Positions 58,378 through 64,000 of a DNA stretch of 64,000 nt are shown here, one piece after another. The notes below the pieces were generated by a model, which was given only the letters and a program-made list of their open reading frames with translations, did not search any database and was not told the origin of the DNA. Source of the DNA: Steinernema hermaphroditum (Eukaryota; Nematoda; Chromadorea; Rhabditida; Steinernematidae); contig CM059623.1 of the NCBI GenBank assembly GCA_030435675.1, positions 16,204,205-16,268,204 on the forward strand, written 5' to 3'. The first letter of the stretch is position 1; each line of letters begins with the position of its first letter. Made by a program: the position numbers and the translations under genes.

Positions 58378-59521
58378 GTTTTGAGAGGGAATCGTCGGAC
58401 TTCCTGAAGCAGCAGCGACTGAGAGTGAAGGCGGTCGTCCGGAGTGGCAAACTGATTAGACGTCAACGTCGTCTTTCATCTCTGGACGACGCCTTTAAAT
58501 GCACGTTTCGCGATCAAAGACCAACCCCTCGACGACGTCACACGACCACGGCGGCACCGGACGACTGATTAGGCAGTGAGGATCTAATTGACAGTGCGCC
58601 GTGTGCACCACAAAGCCGTCGCCCACAAAGCGAAAGTGACGCTTTATTGATTCAGTAGAAAAGGGACAAAAATAAAAGAGCAATCGGAGTCCAGCGACTC
58701 TAGCAAACGGTAAACAGCCGCCCAGTGCGCACACATAGGCTGCCCTTCGATGGGAACGAGGATCGCCACAGCGCAGAGGAAAGAAAAGCCTCTTCTTCTT
58801 GAGGAGAAGGTCTATTTATGTGCCATTTGAAACGATGGGTTTCATCAGCCTGATGGCCAATATGGCTCAAGAAAAAGATCCAAGCAACTACACTTTAAGA
58901 GTGCCGATGAAGATTGTAAGGGTAAGATAAAGGCTCCTTTAAAAAGAGAGTAGATGAGAGAAACTAGATAACGACTTGTAAGGAACTGTACACCATTGAA
59001 GCAAAACTAACTGTGGAGAGGCCAGGAAAGAAAAGAAGTGCCGAGCAAGCGGTGAATCTCTACTTTTATGAATGTGCTACTTCCAGGCTAGCTACTCTTA
59101 TGAATGCGTGAGAGTACACTGTACTCCACAAAGTGCCCATTTATTATGACCTAAGAGTAAAACGTATGAGAATAAAAAATATTTGGAGTGACCCTTTTTT
59201 GAACTTAACAACCCAATACATAATATCGTCCAAGATGAGCCGTAATATCGTTCGTCGCAGATCATTGATCATTGGTTCAGAGGCTGAAATCCTGGCTCAC
59301 TCCCGAGGGGACGGTTCAAATCCCAAAGGGGACGGTCGAGATCAAGGAGGACGACTGAAACGGGGACGACTTTACGCCAAAGATCCTTGTGGTGAGGAAG
59401 TTCTGGTTGCCATAACACGATAAAAAAGACAGTCATTCGAAATTTCTTTTATTTTTTGAAAATGAGGATGATGACAAGGAGTACAGATTATGCACAGAAA
59501 GGAGATCGAGTTATTCTTCGT
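58378..59521. other. Spacer between the two cytochrome b561 paralogues
   Basis: It should contain the promoter of paralogue A and the 3' UTR of paralogue B. A minus-strand TTTAAA lies near 58493. The frame at 59133-59423 (+) has no recognisable motif. I see no further gene. Confidence 0.45.
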
Positions 59522-60444
59522 TTACACTCCGATGAGCACGCAGAGAATCGTTACGAGAATCAGAAGCGCGATGGAGGAGAAACCGACTACCGTAGATTGC
59601 AGGAAGGAAGGCTAAATTATGGTGAAATAGTGAAAAAATGGAGAGATTTCGACATACCCAGTGAATTTTTTCAGAACCATCCTTAACGCGTTGCCGTCCG
59701 AAGTGGGCGATCAGTTCGCAGAGTAGTACGGTAGCTCCGACGACACCGATAACGACAGCGCAAGACGCAACCGCGACTTTGTAGTCCATGAACGCCCATC
59801 GAAAGTATTTGCAGGCAATCATGATTGCGGTGGCTAAGAAATAGAGATGAGCGGATGGAGAATGAAGGCTTGGTACCTGCGAAAATCCAAGCGATGACTC
59901 CGATGAAACGGTGGGCCCAGTTGAAAAGAGGGCGAAGGCGGTGGCCGGGACCACAGCGAAGAAGCGAGTTGAAGGGCTGGAGCCAGCCAAGGAGCACCGA
60001 GAAGAGGCCAAACATGGTGTGGTAGGCGGCGGAAGAGTTGTTACGAGTTCCTCCGACTTTGGGACCGATCCATCTCCAATCCATCACAACAAAGATGCTG
60101 ACAAGGCCGACGATCATGAGGGCGGCGGCGATGAGGTTGAAGGTGCGATGTGTGTGGTACCAGAGGCGAAGACCCATTGGAGTGTACTTTGTCATGGAAT
60201 CCCGGAAGTACCGCGCGCCTGCGACGGCGATGGGCACGAAGAAGAACCAGGCGATCACAAAGGCGATTCCATGGAGCTTGATGAGAGTCGTTTTCCATTC
60301 TGGCTCGGACCAGTGGTGGTGTACGGTAGCGTTGTGGGCGACGTGATCAGGAGCGTTCTGCATTGAAAAACATTGGGGTACCGTAACCCTTGCTTGACTT
60401 ACCGAACGTTGAAGAAGAGATTCCATTGTGGGAGGGTAAGACAT
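59522..60444 (-). CDS. Cytochrome b561-domain protein, paralogue B
   Basis: Four exons, 60403-60444, 59877-60357, 59658-59833 and 59522-59611, join in phase and give 262 residues. The core closely matches paralogue A: LIKLHGIAFVIAWFFFVPIA, LWYHTHRTFNLIAAALMIVG, AYHTMFGLFSVLLGW and NWAHRFIGVIAW carry the same four histidines. The last exon encodes a hydrophobic helix (VVGFSSIALLILVTILCVLI) and stops at TAA 59522-59524. Reading straight through the last intron would give a false Ser/Arg-rich tail. The start (MSYPPTMESLLQRS, or the inner Met at 60426) lacks a clear signal peptide, unlike paralogue A. An extra intron, phase 1, splits the core after WIFA. A TATA box lies 31 bases upstream of the first ATG. 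Confidence 0.88.
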
Positions 60445-60474
60445 ATTCCACAGCTTCACTTTCACTTTTATAGT

Positions 60475-60482
60475 TGCTGGGA
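60475..60482 (-). promoter_or_regulatory. TATA box of cytochrome b561 paralogue B
   Basis: The minus strand reads CAACTATAAAAGTGAAAG, with TATAAAAG 31-38 bases upstream of the ATG at 60444. This implies a very short 5' UTR and supports the first or second Met as start. Confidence 0.6.
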
Positions 60483-61355
60483 AGCGTTTCGTCTAAGGAA
60501 AGCCACGTTCCGCTCGTTGACGTCACCCGCGTTCCGGTTTTCGGCCCTGGCAAATCTTCGCGACGGCGATAAGGCAAGGGTGAACCTTGAAAGTTCATCG
60601 TTTGCATGTCGTTATCGCTCACTGAGCCGATCTAAGTCCGTCGATCGCCGATAGATCGACATCACTCCGGCGCGCCGATCATGCCATCCGGGGCTCACTT
60701 CACAAAGGAGCACCACACATTACCCAAGGCTGTCCCATATAAAAGTGTGCGCACTCAAAGGCACAAAAACGACCCCCGGGTGCCTAGTGTGCGAAGGAAA
60801 GTGAAATCGTCGTGGCGTGGTGATTAGTGGGGAGTGATTCGACTTCTTTTCCTACAGCGGTGTTATCTGCATCAGAAAGGGTTTCGATTTTTGAATGAAC
60901 AGTGGAAAATGAAGCAGATACAGACGCGCCACTTGCCTCTGTGTAAGGACACTGGAAGAACAAGAGCACGTTTACCATAATGTTTACCATAATCTGATTC
61001 TGAAGGATGCGTTACTCTCCTATTTGCAAAAACACTTCGAAAACAGGCGATGGATGCTGAAGCAGGATGCCTGCTCACGAAGTCAAATCAGCAATGGATT
61101 TCTGCCGGCAACGGATTCACAAGGCCTACAACGAAACCTGAGGACACTTGCTGGTGGAGTTCTGTGAAGACTTAAGCTTGTGGTCGGTCATTCCATCCTT
61201 ATTCCAGATTGTATGCATTGTATGCATTTGAATCGTAACATCGTTTCGATAGTCAACGAATCAGACGTTCTGAAAATATTCAGCGCTTCATCGATCGTTT
61301 GGAAACATAAATAAAAAACCAGTCATATGTTGAGGAAGGAAATGTTGTGGCTTCA

Positions 61356-61500
61356 TCTGAGAAACGGTCGGGCTGGAATGTTGAAATGTTTTGGTTTCAC
61401 GTTACATCGGCTTCGTCCGCCGACGCGCCAACAGGTACCTCATAAATAGTAGGTATAGTAGGGGAGATGTGTGTTCCAGCGAGCCCGACCGTTTCTCAGA
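61356..61500. mobile_element. Palindromic MITE-like element
   Basis: Inverted ends TCTGAGAAACGGTCGGGCT lie at 61356-61374 and, with a 4-base insertion further in, at the right border ending 61500. The 145-bp length and lack of coding sequence fit a MITE. No target-site duplication is evident, so the superfamily is unknown. Confidence 0.55.
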
Positions 61501-61783
61501 GATATGCCATTGGATTTTTTTGCTGAAGAGTGGTATGAAAGGATGTACAGTTAACAAATGGGCCTGCAGTGCAGATAAGGCGTTTTAGCGGACGACATAT
61601 TACGATTTCTCAAACAGATGTTTACTGTTCTCAGCTTCGGCTCGGAATCGGTTCGATCCGCATCGCTGGTTCAATTTTTAGAAACTTAGAAATCACACAA
61701 AGTGGTGAAACGTTGTATATTCGACTTCAACGAGGTATTTCGAAGCGCGACAGATAGCTGACTCCGACGTTGAATTTTAGGTG

Positions 61784-63161
61784 ATGAATTGCTTACTGTT
61801 CGTATTTCTTCTCTTGGTGGCAACGAGGAGCCCCTTCAACACTATAAGCGTGAAGCACATAATTACAAACGTGAGTCATTATCTATATTAATAGTAATTT
61901 TCAATTTCAATTTCAATTTCAATTGCAATTGCAATTTAATCACATTTTTTCGCTAGTAATTTAGTCGTCCATTGTTAAAACGGGTTTGCCAAATAAAGAG
62001 TTTGCCAAATTTTTCAGGCATGTTCCATTAGCCTTACGAACGTGTCTACAGGAATCAAAGATAGATAACCTCTTTCAAAGGAGAGGGTACAATGTTAACG
62101 CATGATGTTGCGATGACGCCGTTTTTAAACTTAAAATTAATGTTGGCCCGTGCAGGAATCTATGACCAGTGACGATTTCCGCGATCGGTCAGTGGTCCGC
62201 AATGTCTGCAATTTCTGCGATCGGGAATGATTTATTGATTTTACCTAGAAGCGATCGTATCTCCAACTCCCACAACGATTTAAAAAAATTTTTTTACACT
62301 AAAATTTAGTTCAGCCACTAAGGATTATTTTTCATTGGCACACACTTTCCGATTTTTCGTGTTTCATGCCAGCGAAAACTTTTTTTAAGTAATGAAATGT
62401 TTCATTTATGCAATGGATTCCTATGGGGTTTGGCTCAATGTAATGTTGACAATTCCACAAATAAATCGGATTGAAATCGTTCATTTATTCGGGGCATTGC
62501 TTTAGAGACGCACTTCTTGATAATACAAACGGTCTCTCTTTTTTCGGGATTATAACATTTCACATCAGAGATTTTTAACCAGTACCTTAGTTGGTGAGGT
62601 ATCGGTCGCCATGTTCAAACTTGCTTTGGAATTTGTTGTTGTATAGAATTACTGTATGAAAATAATAGTAGGTTGTATCCAGATTACGGTGCATACAATA
62701 TGGGTTACCATTGGCTGATAAATTTTTAACAATAAGAGCTGAAAAATGTGCGTTAGAGTAACAGCTATCACTTATTCACGTTTTCAGAACTTAAGAACCT
62801 CTTGACAACAACACTCACAAACATGAAAATCCTGGCCTGCATGGCGTCAGAGGAATGCGTTCCATTCAAGAAATGCTACACCGACGACGAATGTAACGAC
62901 GGCACTTGCTTCGGCGTCCCTTTAAAATGCACATGCGCGTGCGCCCAAGGCGCGTATTGTCGCACTGACACCTGGTGCGGGGGACTTAGGGACTCGTGCC
63001 GAAATGAGCGGTGCGACTGTGAGTCTGTCTACAAGTCGTGGGGGTATGTCGACCTCCTTGACGCGCAACTGAAACACTGCCTCAAGAGCCCCTGCACAGT
63101 GGACACCGCGAAGATCGACTGCGGAGGTGAAATGTGTGCATTCGGATTTTGTCAGTGTTGA
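61784..63161 (+). CDS. Secreted small Cys-rich protein, family not recognised
   Basis: The ORF at 62802-63161 encodes a Cys-rich domain with 19 cysteines in about 115 residues, including CTCACAQGAYC, CDCESVYKSWG and CAFGFCQC, with a poly(A) signal just behind. Upstream, 61784-61870 encodes a good signal peptide (MNCLLFVFLLLVATRSPFNT) ending at a donor AAAC|GTGAGT in phase 0. Splicing to the strong acceptor TTTTCAG (62787) would hit a stop; splicing to AG at 62795 gives an open 150-residue product. An intermediate exon in the 0.9-kb gap is another possibility, or the two parts are separate. Expected to be extracellular. I cannot name the fold or role; the Cys spacing recalls nematode-specific expanded secreted families. 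Confidence 0.6.
61899..61937 (+). repeat. Microsatellite TTTCAA / TTGCAA
   Basis: About six hexamer units of TTTCAA grade into ATTGCA units inside the putative intron of the Cys-rich protein gene. Confidence 0.8.
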
Positions 63162-64000
63162 TGCTTCGCGAATAAATATTTGATGAATTGCTTTTGTGTC
63201 ATGTTGCCCTCCTTTGCTCTCTACTTTGGATGCCAGCCACACGCCTGGGGATTCAACAGGTGAGGGCCACAGTGGCTTCTGGGGCGATCTTCCATCAGTG
63301 AGCGTGCGGGGTGTCGGAACCGGATGGGACGGTAGACGCGTCTCTGATTGCCGGGATGGGCACGGGATGGGTATCAACAATCTTCTTCAACGACGACCTT
63401 CAAAAGACGGTCACCAGTATAAAAAATATGGCCTCCCCTCCCCCTTTTTGACTCCGCCTTCCCTGCGCCTTCCCTTTAATTTGAAACTGTTAATAGAGCC
63501 GTATAATACGAAAGTCGGTTGTCCTGTGTCTCTTACGTTACTTTCCTCCTTTGTCGATGCCCGTCGCAACGGCAAACGCTTCCATTCTGAACACGGAGAG
63601 ATCTTTAGAATTTGTTTCCGGAGATCTTTCAAGAACGCCGAAAGGTCTGTCGGCGGTGAATCACGGGCTGGGTGAAGCACACACACACACGTTCGCGAGA
63701 TTGAGCTCTTCGGTTGATTAATGCGTTTTCTAATTTGTTAACCAAACGGGTAGTTGTGTGACGGCATGTGACACGACTTCGGGGAGTAAAACATTTAAAA
63801 AGGCATCCTACAGAAAAAAAAAACCTTCAGAAAAAGGCCACGGATACTAATATTCAATGATGTCCCAAGGGAGAAAAACTAACAAGAACAACGAACTAAC
63901 GGGAAATTAAGAGAGGTTTAACTTTATTCGCTAGCACTATCGAACAAGCCTCCTTAAGCACTCAAGCAGCAACGCACCTTTGTTCGCAAATCCAGATATA
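63162..64000. other. Right edge, 3' UTR and no recognised gene
   Basis: AATAAA at 63171-63176 is a poly(A) signal 10 bases behind the Cys-rich protein stop. Beyond it I see no coding frame with a motif; a short CA run is at about 63678-63690. Frames at 63196-63675 look like chance frames in moderately GC-rich sequence. Confidence 0.45.

Larger units (their letters stand above)
60445..61783. other. Spacer between b561 paralogue B and the Cys-rich protein gene
   Basis: No gene is recognised. A plus-strand CATATAAAAGTGTGCGC at about 60737 looks like a TATA box without an evident exon. A palindromic element lies at 61356-61500. An acceptor-like AATTTTAG just before the ATG at 61784 is a candidate trans-splice site. 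Confidence 0.4.

Noticed and set aside
59511..60011. Alternative long minus frame with a Ser/Arg-rich tail for b561 paralogue B
   Set aside because: It reads through a 46-base intron; splicing at TGG|GTATGT to TTTAG|CCTTCC gives the expected last transmembrane helix.
1..64000. CRISPR array, bacterial operon or prophage
   Set aside because: No regular spacer-repeat array, no Shine-Dalgarno-led operons; spliced genes and tRNAs are nematode nuclear.

Overview
This window is nuclear DNA from a nematode, most likely a free-living rhabditid or diplogastrid relative of Caenorhabditis/Pristionchus; the genus cannot be fixed from sequence alone. Reasons: introns are GT..AG with short TTTTCAG/TTTTAG acceptors, several ATGs sit a few bases after an acceptor-like TTTCAG as expected for SL trans-splicing, the genes have clear C. 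elegans counterparts (RIM-binding protein, Tousled-like kinase, ERH, mitochondrial thioredoxin, Tra2, a Skp1-related gene), and introns vary from about 45 bp to about 10 kb.

Layout. From about 1.8 to 33.6 kb lies one large plus-strand gene, a RIM-binding protein (rimb-1): SH3, three FN3 domains, two more SH3 domains. Its exons join in phase over 13 coding segments, plus a candidate first exon at 1828-2003 that is 10.6 kb upstream. Its introns hold an antisense intronless Skp1-like gene, an antisense tRNA-Val, a 1.27-kb mariner-type element, several MITEs, tRNA-like relics, and a series of GC-rich islands that often contain a TAATTA core. From 34.8 to 41 kb the window is gene-dense: mitochondrial thioredoxin (+), ERH (-), Tousled-like kinase (-), Tra2-type splicing factor (+). 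From 41.1 to 49.4 kb lies a seven-exon minus-strand gene for an 860-residue proline-rich protein with a C-terminal WH2 actin-binding motif; a tRNA-Gly lies antisense in its second intron. From 49.4 to 55.6 kb no gene is recognised; this part ends in a roughly 450-480 bp tandem repeat that runs up to the promoter of a secreted CAP/SCP gene (55.6-56.4 kb). Two tandem minus-strand cytochrome b561 paralogues (57.4-60.4 kb) and a secreted Cys-rich small protein (61.8-63.2 kb) close the window.

The genes are mostly unrelated housekeeping or neuronal genes; only the two b561 copies are an obvious local duplication, and tlk-1/ERH may be a head-to-tail pair. I did not find a new multi-gene system. The most unusual structure is a family of very short hAT-like elements, several with 8-bp target-site duplications (two perfect), whose interiors are degenerate CCGAAC- or GAGTCG-type hexamer repeats. 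All splice models were made by eye from frame, phase and splice sites, without transcripts or alignments.
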